From contig CACGAB010000002.1 of assembly GCA_902570915.1 (NCBI GenBank), positions 1 through 64,000 of the forward strand: a stretch of 64,000 nucleotides of DNA, written 5' to 3'. A model generated the notes under the pieces. It ran no database searches. It was given only the letters and a program-made list of their open reading frames with translations, and was not told the DNA's origin. This DNA comes from an uncultured Pelagibacteraceae bacterium (GTDB taxonomy: Bacteria > Pseudomonadota > Alphaproteobacteria > Pelagibacterales > Pelagibacteraceae). Position numbers and translations under genes: made by a program. This document shows, piece after piece, positions 35,701 through 43,559 of the stretch. Numbering within the stretch: position 1 is the first letter of the stretch; every line of letters begins with the position of its first letter.

Positions 35701-37594
35701 TATCTTTTATTCCTCCACCATAGGCTATAAAAATCGTCTTAACTCCTTTTGCATTTCCAAACCGATCTTTGTTTACCCCCGCTGCTGCACTATCAATTCT
35801 TAAATCTCTAATTTGTCTCAAAGCCAGGTCGTGGTGTTGCCACATACCATCACCTATTACAATAACGTAGTTAAGTTGACACTCTGGACCGTCTTTAGTT
35901 ATTCCAATGTTTGGGTCTAACATATACTCGTAAGCAAGTTGAGAAAATGCAGTACCATCTGTTCCAAATCTTGTTTTCATTCTATCAACAGCTTCAACTA
36001 TTCGATTAGATGTATTTGGTCCAATTCCTACAGGTATACAAGAGTTGTCATCGCATTGGACAGATTTACCTAAAGGATGTTGGGCAGCGTTAGACCACCC
36101 CCGGTAATAATCACAATAATCATTGCACCTTTGAAATTTTTTTGCCTTGGGACACATGTTGTGACAAGAATATTCTGTAAACGGTAACCATTTTCCCTTA
36201 GCTCCTCTTCCGTTTGCTCTTGTTCCAGCGTTCCAATATCCATAACCAAAATACGCTCCACTAGTTAATGAACTGTCGTTAACAACTGCTTTAATTGCCC
36301 TCTTGGCTCCTTCAGCTCTACTTACTATTTTAGTTCCCAATTCGTCAACCCAAGTCATGGACCCTCCACTTATATCAAATTCTTGAATTGAATTTTTCGC
36401 ATTACCAACCCAAACTCTGTCATTGGACACATGAAGACCCATAGGTATATTAAAGAGAATATTTGATGCTGTGGACGCTGTTGGACCGAACCCCCCAACA
36501 GTTGTTGTAGTAGTTATGTTCGATGAGTTAATTGATAATTTTTGCAGTGTGTGGCTAGTGTTACTTGTTGCATAGATAATACTTTCATCTTGTGGATCAA
36601 TACTCATTTTCGCAACTAGATTGTAAACATTGCCATTAACATTTCTCTGAAAACGTGTAGGCGCTTCAAGATTTGGACAAAAGTTTACGCCATCAGATGA
36701 AATTGAAATTTTATAAATTTCTCCGCTAACAACGTAGTAAAGATTGTTTCCACTATCCATAGAAATTGAACTTGTAGATCTTAAGTGGGTTCTGAATGTT
36801 GAATTGAGACTATTAACAGGACAAAGCAATTGGTTACCAGTCGAGAGATTTCTTGAAAAAACAAATTCTTCTTGACCATATCTAAAACAAACCCATCTCT
36901 TTCTTTTTTTCTTTCCTACCCTTCTTTCATCAAGGCAGACTTCTTGATGACCCGTTACAATTAAATGGTCTTGGCTATCAATAGTTTTAATATCCAAACC
37001 TAGTGGATACAATTTATCAAATCTTCCAGTAGACATTTTCCCAAGTTCAGTACTACTAATAACCTCTACGCAATTGCCAGACGCATCTATAGCTACAACA
37101 GACTCATAATCATACGAGATTGAGTAAATAACTTCTTTACCTGCTGGTGAAACTCCATTTACATCTGATGACTTATCCATTTCACGAACAGTTCTTACTC
37201 TGCTATCTTGTCTGCCAGTCTCTAATTCACACGAGGGCATACTGTTTGATCCTTGGAATAGCCTATCTCCCTTGCCATCACCGTCAGGATCAACAAATGT
37301 TGGATCAAAATCCTCTGTGTCGTAATCAAATTTTACAATTGCGCCTCTAGCTTGCCCAACCATTACATCACCATCATTAAGCAAAATTAAATCATTTGGA
37401 TTATAAATTGCTGCACCACCAAAAGGGTTTCCGTTCATACTAGCTGATGTATCAAGAAGAATTAATATATTTGCTTTAACATCGCCTGTACCTGAACCCG
37501 GTGGTAATGATTTTGAAAGGGCATTTTGATTAAACGCCATAACTAATGCAAATAGATAGAAAAATAATCTTTTTATTGAGTCCATTTTAAACAT
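32738..37594 (-). CDS. pilY1: PilY1-like pilus tip adhesin with interrupted VWA domain
   Basis: About 1618 residues from ATG 37594, which overlaps the upstream stop as TAATG (the track starts at TTG 37600). A signal peptide ends near ALS. The VWA MIDAS motif LLDTSASM is at about residue 50, but the next VWA helix (EGAKRAIKAVV) is at about 430 and YVIVIGDGM near 600; between them is a beta-propeller-like insertion of some 370 residues. The C-terminal half is the PilY1 propeller (RVLYVGANDGMLHAFDAKTG). Acidic loops such as DPDGDGKGD may bind calcium. It is probably a tip adhesin that also controls pilus retraction. It is the last gene of the pilT-minor pilin operon. Confidence 0.9.
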   Translation of the reverse strand: MFKMDSIKRLFFYLFALVMAFNQNALSKSLPPGSGTGDVKANILILLDTSASMNGNPFGGAAIYNPNDLILLNDGDVMVGQARGAIVKFDYDTEDFDPTFVDPDGDGKGDRLFQGSNSMPSCELETGRQDSRVRTVREMDKSSDVNGVSPAGKEVIYSISYDYESVVAIDASGNCVEVISSTELGKMSTGRFDKLYPLGLDIKTIDSQDHLIVTGHQEVCLDERRVGKKKRKRWVCFRYGQEEFVFSRNLSTGNQLLCPVNSLNSTFRTHLRSTSSISMDSGNNLYYVVSGEIYKISISSDGVNFCPNLEAPTRFQRNVNGNVYNLVAKMSIDPQDESIIYATSNTSHTLQKLSINSSNITTTTTVGGFGPTASTASNILFNIPMGLHVSNDRVWVGNAKNSIQEFDISGGSMTWVDELGTKIVSRAEGAKRAIKAVVNDSSLTSGAYFGYGYWNAGTRANGRGAKGKWLPFTEYSCHNMCPKAKKFQRCNDYCDYYRGWSNAAQHPLGKSVQCDDNSCIPVGIGPNTSNRIVEAVDRMKTRFGTDGTAFSQLAYEYMLDPNIGITKDGPECQLNYVIVIGDGMWQHHDLALRQIRDLRIDSAAAGVNKDRFGNAKGVKTIFIAYGGGIKDRGDEQFQEAAKAGSCDDPNFGTSAQTDPECRQRIIAENPKELVTKLKSEIERIIASRLSFSAPAITATVQEGGDLFQGQFSLAQGQQWIGHLMRKGVTPDGFVIHDDPANNWDAAKILAQRDISKRKIWTPLQGVSYVDSGWNNWVEGNSSEINKLFQILGNTVTDYHKTGSTCPGPDGNDDDIKGLINFVRGADYFLYNTGDDRCSGKGAKRENILGDIYHSQIVEVGPPGANTNYTATNQEAYYRQKNGYASFASSLSQRQRVLYVGANDGMLHAFDAKTGEELWGFVPPFIAGKLPEMVNDNLDQAIGNGKGGTNAIFAVDGSPVVHDMFIKAVKPNGQPEATKSWRTILMIPYGRGGAGYSILDVTEPSEPIHVFSVYNDFVRSKVMIALSDGTIINSEDSPAPALDYTGGSLNINDSEEAKNAKFNIEVARNADLANDSTGNDYTERDKIRDCVTDSNFYSGGTAACYKGRVWRFPYIMPQEFIDDPSTLPVQKVIDGTVTSLTVDTIVQEASLATITFREELVINLSEDDGSLASDDETTFFTVKIPNIGTENPVYDYSKMGETWATPRIFRLPVEREESIDSDRYVAVMPAGFGRVGGVGSAVYVIDLESMSEQSGGQYPGKIASGGNGLIDLVDIDNSFESAYGGTLNDLPNSVLGDPVVITPDTFRGAKWRGAMVYVNDYEGKISKINLTNELTSKGSNPAPIELYDHTTLFSLNTNEENGRVSFFGMDAAFGMDTKNLYLFGATGDFNDIARRSRGMDNILYGIRDFDFPNFRMVNSGGVGSLTEAMNARKIDAEDGYTLSPNCVNTADETMDQGDCPAISKDAWVFKLDKPFDKRQDESLVTDTGAPNLTQNLYHKATASPTVFKGTVYYPVYQPPEGGKCNVGNAYVCAADDECGINTSEEIGRASRQMDANAGFDEKTGCYYLQPGVLSKLEVFADKLFANITTDSEDQEDTLISLLSNDGAISVFRGNWRENY

Positions 37595-38130
37595 TACCAA
37601 TACTGCCTATATTCATTAGTTGTAATTATTAATTCTTCCTCGACCAAAACATCCAATCTTAAAGTTTTACTATAATAATATTTCTTATTATCCTTCTCCC
37701 AACTAATATGTCCAAGCCATTTTGGATCAAAAACTTCTTTGGCTTCTTCTCCATAATTTTCTTGAATATAATAAAAGAGAAAAGATTTTTTATCATTTAT
37801 CTTAGATATATTATTATTAAGAATTAACTCATAACCAATAACAGTTTCTCCACCTAGAGAGTGAATTCTAATTTCAGTTTCCTCCGGATAATGGTCTGGA
37901 CACCAATTTTTAAAATTCGTTGTTGCAAACCAATAATTTGTTTTTTCAGCATTTGGATTCATATCTATTAATTCAATATTCTTATCTATATCAGGCTCAC
38001 CTAACATCTCAGTGACACTTGAAAAACTCTCTCCAATTTCAAATTCTAGATCACATTCTTCAGAATAAACAGGATTAAATTTTAGAAAAGTTAGTAAAAA
38101 TAAAGTTATTAAAAATATATTTCTTCTCAT
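37594..38130 (-). CDS. Secreted protein of unknown function between pilX and pilY1
   Basis: 178 residues with a signal peptide (IFLITLFLLTFLKFNPVYS) and a mature domain with two cysteines, an acidic start (ECDLEFEIGESFSSVTEMLGEP, similar in shape to SmpA/OmlA-type lipoprotein domains) and many aromatic residues near the C-terminus. I cannot name a family. It sits where no gene occurs in the Pseudomonas fimU-pilVWXY1 order and is coupled to pilY1 by overlapping stop and start. A chaperone or partner of PilY1 or PilX is plausible. Confidence 0.7.
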   Translation of the reverse strand: MRRNIFLITLFLLTFLKFNPVYSEECDLEFEIGESFSSVTEMLGEPDIDKNIELIDMNPNAEKTNYWFATTNFKNWCPDHYPEETEIRIHSLGGETVIGYELILNNNISKINDKKSFLFYYIQENYGEEAKEVFDPKWLGHISWEKDNKKYYYSKTLRLDVLVEEELIITTNEYRQYW

Positions 38131-38134
38131 GATT

Positions 38135-39031
38135 TTATGTCGGCATTACCACAATACTTTCTAAAGGTATTAAAATTTCAACATCTCCATTATGGTATTC
38201 TCCTCTGCCTCCTGGCCCATAAAGAATCCCACAGGAATATATTTTATATGCTGTTCCTTGTGAGTCAACATTACTTACATCTGTTGCAATACTAGATCCA
38301 TCGTTTCTATATGCGGCTGCCCCCACATTTACGATAAAATATTCATAAGCAAATCTTTTTAAGAAATTAAATTCTGCCCTAATAAATTTTTCTTTTTCTT
38401 CAAAATCCTCAGGACTATCTCCACTTTCATTAACTACTTCATCATCAGTGTTAAAACTTGTGCTATTAGGATCTAAACATTCTGCATTTGATCCTGTGCA
38501 TAGAAGTGGTCCAACGATATCCAAAAAACTTTTTTCAACTGGAAGTTGGCCCTTTCCAATAATTGAGACATTGCCCTCATCATTTGTATCGAGGTTTTTA
38601 AAACTCATTAAGCATTGTGAGCTATCTTTAGCAACTTCTGTATCATTTTGAGCTGGTCCTCGTATAAATGTATGTCTGAAGAAACCATTTTCTGATTTGC
38701 TCGCGTACTCAGTTTTTGTATCCTGCCATATCTCATTTTTAACATTCCAGACTGCTAATGGACCAGGTTCTGCAGGAGGATCTCCGAGGACATCATTGTC
38801 ACTGGGCATGCTATTCATCCAAGGTCCAAGATATTTATCCAAGATCCATTTCTCTCCCTCTAAAAGACCAGCTTCGGCCACATAAAAAGTTTGCTGGTAC
38901 TGATCACTACTGTTGTTACTTTGATGATCCCCTGATGAAATAACTATTAACGAACCGCCCATTAAAGACATTACTATTAAAAGTATAATTGATAAAACTA
39001 ATGCAAATCCTTTTTCTTTATTACTATTCAT
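38135..39031 (-). CDS. pilX: Minor pilin PilX
   Basis: 298 residues with the PilX N-terminal signature KGFALVLSIILLIVMSLMGG, followed by a helix (TFYVAEAGLLEGEKWIL) that is typical of the family. The C-terminal part has several cysteines. PilX lacks the usual Glu5 in many bacteria, as here. It is a minor pilin of the tip complex together with PilV, PilW and PilY1. Its start overlaps the pilW stop by one base. It is longer than the usual PilX (about 170-200 residues), with an enlarged globular domain. Confidence 0.88.
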   Translation of the reverse strand: MNSNKEKGFALVLSIILLIVMSLMGGSLIVISSGDHQSNNSSDQYQQTFYVAEAGLLEGEKWILDKYLGPWMNSMPSDNDVLGDPPAEPGPLAVWNVKNEIWQDTKTEYASKSENGFFRHTFIRGPAQNDTEVAKDSSQCLMSFKNLDTNDEGNVSIIGKGQLPVEKSFLDIVGPLLCTGSNAECLDPNSTSFNTDDEVVNESGDSPEDFEEKEKFIRAEFNFLKRFAYEYFIVNVGAAAYRNDGSSIATDVSNVDSQGTAYKIYSCGILYGPGGRGEYHNGDVEILIPLESIVVMPT

Positions 39032-40014
39032 TAGTTAGCCATTCCTATTCCACCTAAGTTTCTTGTATGCACTGTTAAAAAAATTGGATCTCTTTTGAAA
39101 GCAGCATCTTCACCAGTAAATTCTGTAGCTTCTCTTCCGAGAGATAAAATTTTTCTTTTTGTTCCCTCTCTAAGATTTTTAAAAAATCCAGATTTTGAAG
39201 CTGATCTAAATGTTAAAGTCATATCAACCGATCGAATATCATAAATATTTTCAGGATCTTTTGGATCTGCATCCACTACTCGACCAAATTTATCCATAGC
39301 AACAAATGACATGTCGGATAAATATTCTCTAACTAACTGACCAGAGTAACAATCGTTATCTGGAGGACAATTGTTGACGACCCACTCTCCTCCTTCTGGA
39401 TCATCTAAAGCCTGTCTCCAATATTTCTTTGATCTGAAAACTCCATAAAATTTGTCATTATCTTTTTCCATAGCATGGGCAAAATAAGAGATCTTATATC
39501 TTGTATAAAATTGTTCCCCGCCTCCAACATCAGCATTTGCATCAAAATCTCCATAAACAATATGGATTTGATCACAACAAACTTCATTTATTTTTTCATC
39601 AATTATATCATATCCAGGAACAACAGGGTCTGCATCTGATAGTCTAGTTGCATCTCCAAGTCTATTTCTATAAATAACAACTGGTGCATGGCTGATACTT
39701 TCTTCAGCAGCAGTATCACCTGGAACAAATCGTAGATAATCAATTCTTGGAATTCTCTCTCCTTCAGGTCTTGCTTCATTCTCAGCATTGTAACCATAGT
39801 AATATTTAAAACCGGCCATCCTTACGTCTCTCATTATCATGGAAACTATATCTCTTCCTGACTTACTAATACCAGCAACATCCGTTACCCTAGAGTAAGT
39901 TTGGTTTATTACTGAATAAGTGGTGTACATTGCACCAATTATTATTGCGGATATGACGATACCTATAAGCATCTCTATCAAACTTACCCCTGCGTTTTCA
40001 TGAGTTCTTATCAT
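39031..40014 (-). CDS. pilW: Minor pilin PilW
   Basis: 327 residues. The prepilin leader MIRTHENAG precedes VSLIEMLIGIVISAIIIGAMY; the motif DIVSMIMRDVRMAGF is characteristic of PilW. The globular part contains cysteines (NEVCCDQ, NNCPPDNDCYSG). The ATG overlaps the pilV stop (ATGA). It acts in the priming/tip complex for pilus assembly with PilV, PilX and PilY1. Confidence 0.9.
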   Translation of the reverse strand: MIRTHENAGVSLIEMLIGIVISAIIIGAMYTTYSVINQTYSRVTDVAGISKSGRDIVSMIMRDVRMAGFKYYYGYNAENEARPEGERIPRIDYLRFVPGDTAAEESISHAPVVIYRNRLGDATRLSDADPVVPGYDIIDEKINEVCCDQIHIVYGDFDANADVGGGEQFYTRYKISYFAHAMEKDNDKFYGVFRSKKYWRQALDDPEGGEWVVNNCPPDNDCYSGQLVREYLSDMSFVAMDKFGRVVDADPKDPENIYDIRSVDMTLTFRSASKSGFFKNLREGTKRKILSLGREATEFTGEDAAFKRDPIFLTVHTRNLGGIGMAN

Positions 40015-40748
40015 TCTCCAGCTCCTCTAGCTCGATATTTGGGTTCATAGTCTGCTTGGAAATATAAAAATCTTCTTTTCTTTCCACCGTTTAAATTGAA
40101 TTGAATTCTTCCAACATACATTCGATCATCAAATATGTTATTATTAGTATATGTACATTTGTTTGAGGCCCAACGACACATATCAAACATCTTAATCGAC
40201 TTTGTATCTTTTTCGGTTTTACATTTTATTAATTGATCTTGGTTTAAAATTGCCTGCCACTTTAGTATTTGGTTTGAAGCAGCACTTTTTCCTCCCCAAA
40301 TTGATGCTTCATCTTTTTTATAAAGAGGCAACCTTTCTTCTGTAGAGCATTTATCCGTATTTATAATGTTGGTTATATTATTAAGCTTAGTATCTGATCC
40401 ACAAGCATTAGTATCCCCAGATTCTTCAAAATCCAAATTGGTATAAAATTGTACAAATTTTGCGCACGCTTTTCGATCTGCCTCTGAAGGCATATATGCT
40501 TTACCATCTTCAAAAATCAAAGCCTGTTCATCATTTTCACTTACTCCTACATAAGTATCTTTGTAACCAAGTACTCCCTCTGCAATCATTCCTACTAAAT
40601 GTCCAGCTTTTGACCTCTCTCCTGAAACATCAATAGAATTTACTGCATAGCCAACCATTTGAAAAATTCCTATGAAACCAATGCCAACTATTACGCTTGC
40701 AACAATTGCCTCTAATATACTCATCCCTTTTTCTTTGTTATTTTTCAT
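40011..40748 (-). CDS. pilV: Minor pilin PilV
   Basis: 245 residues with leader MKNNKEKG and MSILEAIVASVIVGIGFIGIFQM, the PilV-type N-terminus (Glu5 present). The globular domain holds several cysteines. It lies 1 bp downstream of fimT and overlaps pilW by 4 bp. Part of the tip/priming complex. Confidence 0.87.
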   Translation of the reverse strand: MKNNKEKGMSILEAIVASVIVGIGFIGIFQMVGYAVNSIDVSGERSKAGHLVGMIAEGVLGYKDTYVGVSENDEQALIFEDGKAYMPSEADRKACAKFVQFYTNLDFEESGDTNACGSDTKLNNITNIINTDKCSTEERLPLYKKDEASIWGGKSAASNQILKWQAILNQDQLIKCKTEKDTKSIKMFDMCRWASNKCTYTNNNIFDDRMYVGRIQFNLNGGKKRRFLYFQADYEPKYRARGAGE

Positions 40749-40749
40749 T

Positions 40750-41433
40750 CTATTGAGTAACCCAATCTCCTTTTACTTCAGCCCATTTTTCAACTTTAAT
40801 ATTACCAAATCTTGACCAAATAATACGATAATCACATTGAGGACCTCTACGTATATCCATTTCGTCCCTAGGAGATAAGTGTCTATCACAAATACCTCCG
40901 GTTCCAAATAATTCTAAAGAATTTTCTCCGTCTAATTCATCGGTTGTACTATACCATCTCCCATCTTTTGAAAAACATACCCCTACCTCATCTTCATCGG
41001 CTAAAGTTGTTTGAAGGTTATTTAAAACCACACTGGACACCTCGGGCCTATCAGATATGGTACCATCATGATCCCAGTCAGCTACATCTCTGGAGCACCT
41101 TTCAGATGCGTTTCTAAAAGCTCCTGAAGTAATTCTGTCACCTAATGTATCTGCTGTTATTCCTCTTGATGTAATTGTAAGAGCAGTACCGGTATCTTCT
41201 GAGTCTTCATAAATTATGTAAACTTGAACAAAAGCGTAAAGTCCCCTTTGTACTTGTGAGTTTATATTATCAAATACATTAAATGCTTTGAGGACATCGG
41301 ATTGCACTGCTCTAGCTTTATTCCAGTCTAATATTCGTGGGAAAGAAATAGCTGATAGTATACCCACAATACATAGCACAACTATAACTTCTAAAGTTGT
41401 AAAACCTTTATTGTTCTCTACCAGCTGATGCAT
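40750..41433 (-). CDS. Minor pilin FimT/FimU (GspH-like)
   Basis: 227 residues from the ATG at 41433 (MHQLVENNKG); the track start at 41454 would add seven residues. The prepilin site is G-FTTLEVIVVLCIVGILSAISFP, with Glu5 and the conserved helix. The C-terminal domain is beta-rich with cysteines (ERCSRDV, GICDRHLS). GspH/FimT-like proteins are the first minor pilins of the pilVWX cluster. Its start lies inside the 3' end of pilT. Confidence 0.83.
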   Translation of the reverse strand: MHQLVENNKGFTTLEVIVVLCIVGILSAISFPRILDWNKARAVQSDVLKAFNVFDNINSQVQRGLYAFVQVYIIYEDSEDTGTALTITSRGITADTLGDRITSGAFRNASERCSRDVADWDHDGTISDRPEVSSVVLNNLQTTLADEDEVGVCFSKDGRWYSTTDELDGENSLELFGTGGICDRHLSPRDEMDIRRGPQCDYRIIWSRFGNIKVEKWAEVKGDWVTQ

Positions 41434-42421
41434 CAATTTTACCTGCTTTGACAAGTTCCTCTAAAGATTTTGTCATTGTAATCATTCCTTCCTTGACGGC
41501 GGTCTGCATGATGCTTGGTATTTGGTGGATTTTAGACTCTCGTATTAAGTTTTGAATTGGTGCTGTACATTTCATTACCTCAAAGGCACCACAACGACCT
41601 TGCCCGTCTTTTGTTTTAAGAAGTCTTTGGGTTACAACCATTTTTAAAGATGTAGAAATTTGAGCTCTAATCTGCGCTTGTTGTTCTGGCGGAAATACGT
41701 CTATGATTCTGTTTATGGTACTTGGGGCACCGCTTGTGTGCAAAGTTCCAAAAACAAGGTGACCTGTCTCAGCTGCAGTTAAAGCAAGTGAAACTGTTTC
41801 AAGATCTCTCATCTCTCCAACTAATATAACATCTGGATCTTCTCTCAATGCGGCTTTTAATGCACTAGCAAAAGATTGAGTTTGTTTTCCAACCTCTCTG
41901 TGGGAAACAATACTCTTTATATCTTTATGAATAAATTCAACTGGATCCTCAACCGTTATAATATTTGAGGTTCTTGTCTTGTTAATTTCATTAACTATAG
42001 CTGCAAGTGTTGTTGACTTACCCGAACCGGTTGGACCTGTCACCAAGACCAAACCTTTGTGCATATCAATGATATCATAAAGAACAGGCGGTAAATCAAA
42101 TTGATCCATCGTTGGAATTACACTCTCAACTCTTCTTAATACTGCAGCCGGACCATGAATAGTTTTGTAAAAGTTTGCTCTAAATCTTAGTCCACTTAAA
42201 GTTACTGAGGAATCTAATTCATGAGTATCCTTAAATCTATTCATTTCAATTTCATTACAGTTTGTTGATAATAAATCTTGGAGATCCTGAGCTTTAACTA
42301 CAACCTCTTTAATTTTATGAATTTCACCAGTTTGACGGTAAGCTAAAGGCCAACCACTTCTAATATGAAAATCGGAAATTTTTTTATTATTTTTTGCGAG
42401 TTCTTCTAATTTTTCAAACAT
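41408..42421 (-). CDS. pilT: Pilus retraction ATPase PilT
   Basis: 337 residues, normal for PilT. Motifs are Walker A TGPTGSGKSTTLAAI, Walker B ILVGEMRDLET, the His box TGHLVFGTLHTSGA and the PilT-specific FPPEQQAQIRAQIS. The zinc-binding cysteines of PilB are absent, as expected. The family's usual N-terminal start ('ASDLH') is read here as KISDFHIRSG. It powers pilus retraction, hence twitching or DNA uptake. First gene of the pilT-fimT-pilVWX-pilY1 operon, with the ACCCATTTTGA site 126 nt upstream. Confidence 0.93.
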   Translation of the reverse strand: MFEKLEELAKNNKKISDFHIRSGWPLAYRQTGEIHKIKEVVVKAQDLQDLLSTNCNEIEMNRFKDTHELDSSVTLSGLRFRANFYKTIHGPAAVLRRVESVIPTMDQFDLPPVLYDIIDMHKGLVLVTGPTGSGKSTTLAAIVNEINKTRTSNIITVEDPVEFIHKDIKSIVSHREVGKQTQSFASALKAALREDPDVILVGEMRDLETVSLALTAAETGHLVFGTLHTSGAPSTINRIIDVFPPEQQAQIRAQISTSLKMVVTQRLLKTKDGQGRCGAFEVMKCTAPIQNLIRESKIHQIPSIMQTAVKEGMITMTKSLEELVKAGKIDASAGREQ

Positions 42422-42546
42422 AAAAAATATTTATAAGTGATTATATAAGTATATCACTCTAAAAGTAAAATTTACTATGATTAAAAATCATTTGGAAAAA
42501 AGTTAGAAAAATCGAAAAATTTCATGATACAACTTCAGATAGTAAG

Positions 42547-42561
42547 GTCAAAATGGGTTGC
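42547..42561 (-). promoter_or_regulatory. ACCCAWWWTGR motif upstream of pilT
   Basis: On the minus strand the site reads GCAACCCATTTTGAC, 126 nt upstream of the pilT start in a 205-bp divergent spacer. It shares the ACCCAWWWTGR core with sites before the pilin, lipoprotein and FecR genes. The rest of the spacer shows no further clear element. Confidence 0.4.
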
Positions 42562-42626
42562 TTACTATTTTATCTCATCTAATACGATAGACTCTTAAAA
42601 AAATTTAAATTACCTTTTATAAATTA

Positions 42627-42866
42627 ATGAGTACTGAAAATTTAAAAGCAAACCAAATTGAAAATACGGTTAATCAATCCGATATTGGTTATTATATTGA
42701 GAAAAGTTTAGATAAATTTTCAAATACTACTTCGGATAAAGGGTACTGGAAACTTTACGACAAAAATAATCCTGACGACGATGGTGATCAAATAAAAACT
42801 GTTTTTGGTATTTGTTTTACCTTCTTTACTTTACTAATATTGGGATCTTACTCTTGCTTTTTGTAA
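42627..42866 (+). CDS. Small tail-anchored protein of unknown function
   Basis: 79 residues. The N-terminal two thirds are hydrophilic, with an Asp/Asn-rich loop DKNNPDDDGD that resembles a calcium-binding loop, and the C-terminal 20 residues are a membrane segment (VFGICFTFFTLLILGSYSCFL). I recognise no family. It is divergent from pilT and convergent with the next gene, so it is a single-gene unit. It could be an accessory of the pilus or a mere small orphan. Coding status rests on its start, composition and position. Confidence 0.5.
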   Translation: MSTENLKANQIENTVNQSDIGYYIEKSLDKFSNTTSDKGYWKLYDKNNPDDDGDQIKTVFGICFTFFTLLILGSYSCFL

Positions 42867-42896
42867 GAAAATAATTTTGAAAAAATTAATTGTTAA

Positions 42897-43559
42897 TCAA
42901 TCGACTTTCCAATCAGTTTTGAAAGTGACATAGTTTACTTGAATACATCTTCTTTCTTTTATAATCTTTTTTTTCTCCATCCCATGCCAGGTATTTGGCC
43001 CACTTGAAAAAAGATAACCATAATTGTGTTTATAAGGAACAGTTTTTACTTTCTCTAGTTTATCGTTGTAAAAATCAGTCCCCAAATCTTCTGACTCACC
43101 TTCTTTATTAACAAAAATCAATCCTGACATTAGTTTTTCTTTGATATCACAGTGCGGTTTCAACCAAAAACCCTCACGATCACAAATTACTTCTACTCTA
43201 ACGTAAGAATTAGAAAGATCTTTGCTAATCATTTTTGAAATTGCCTCGTAGGTTTCTTTGGATTGTAATTCCTTAATGAATTTTACTAAATTTGGAAATT
43301 TTGATGAATTTTCTTTTGTTACAAAACATCTAAATTTTATCGCCTTACCTCCAGATGCTATTCCTTCCCTGAATTCTGCCGCTCCACCATCGATTGCTCT
43401 AGTACCATCATAAGTTAAATTATGTTTGCTAACATCCGGTATATCAGCAGTAATTATTTCTTGAATCGTTTCATCGCTTAAAGCATTATTATATTCCCAA
43501 TGATCAAATGGAAAATCATACTTTTTTGATTGTTTTAAAATCGAACTAAGAAATGTCAT
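42897..43559 (-). CDS. 2-oxoglutarate/Fe(II)-dependent oxygenase family protein
   Basis: 220 residues. The iron-binding HxD is in WLKPHCDIKEKLMSGLIFVN and the distal His in NTWHGMEKK, followed by an Arg (ERRCIQVNY) suitable for binding 2-oxoglutarate. This is the pattern of prolyl 4-hydroxylase-like oxygenases. Substrate unknown; such proteins in marine bacteria often modify surface polysaccharides or small metabolites. Its start overlaps the ELM1-like gene stop by 14 bp, so the two are coupled. Confidence 0.82.
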   Translation of the reverse strand: MTFLSSILKQSKKYDFPFDHWEYNNALSDETIQEIITADIPDVSKHNLTYDGTRAIDGGAAEFREGIASGGKAIKFRCFVTKENSSKFPNLVKFIKELQSKETYEAISKMISKDLSNSYVRVEVICDREGFWLKPHCDIKEKLMSGLIFVNKEGESEDLGTDFYNDKLEKVKTVPYKHNYGYLFSSGPNTWHGMEKKKIIKERRCIQVNYVTFKTDWKVD

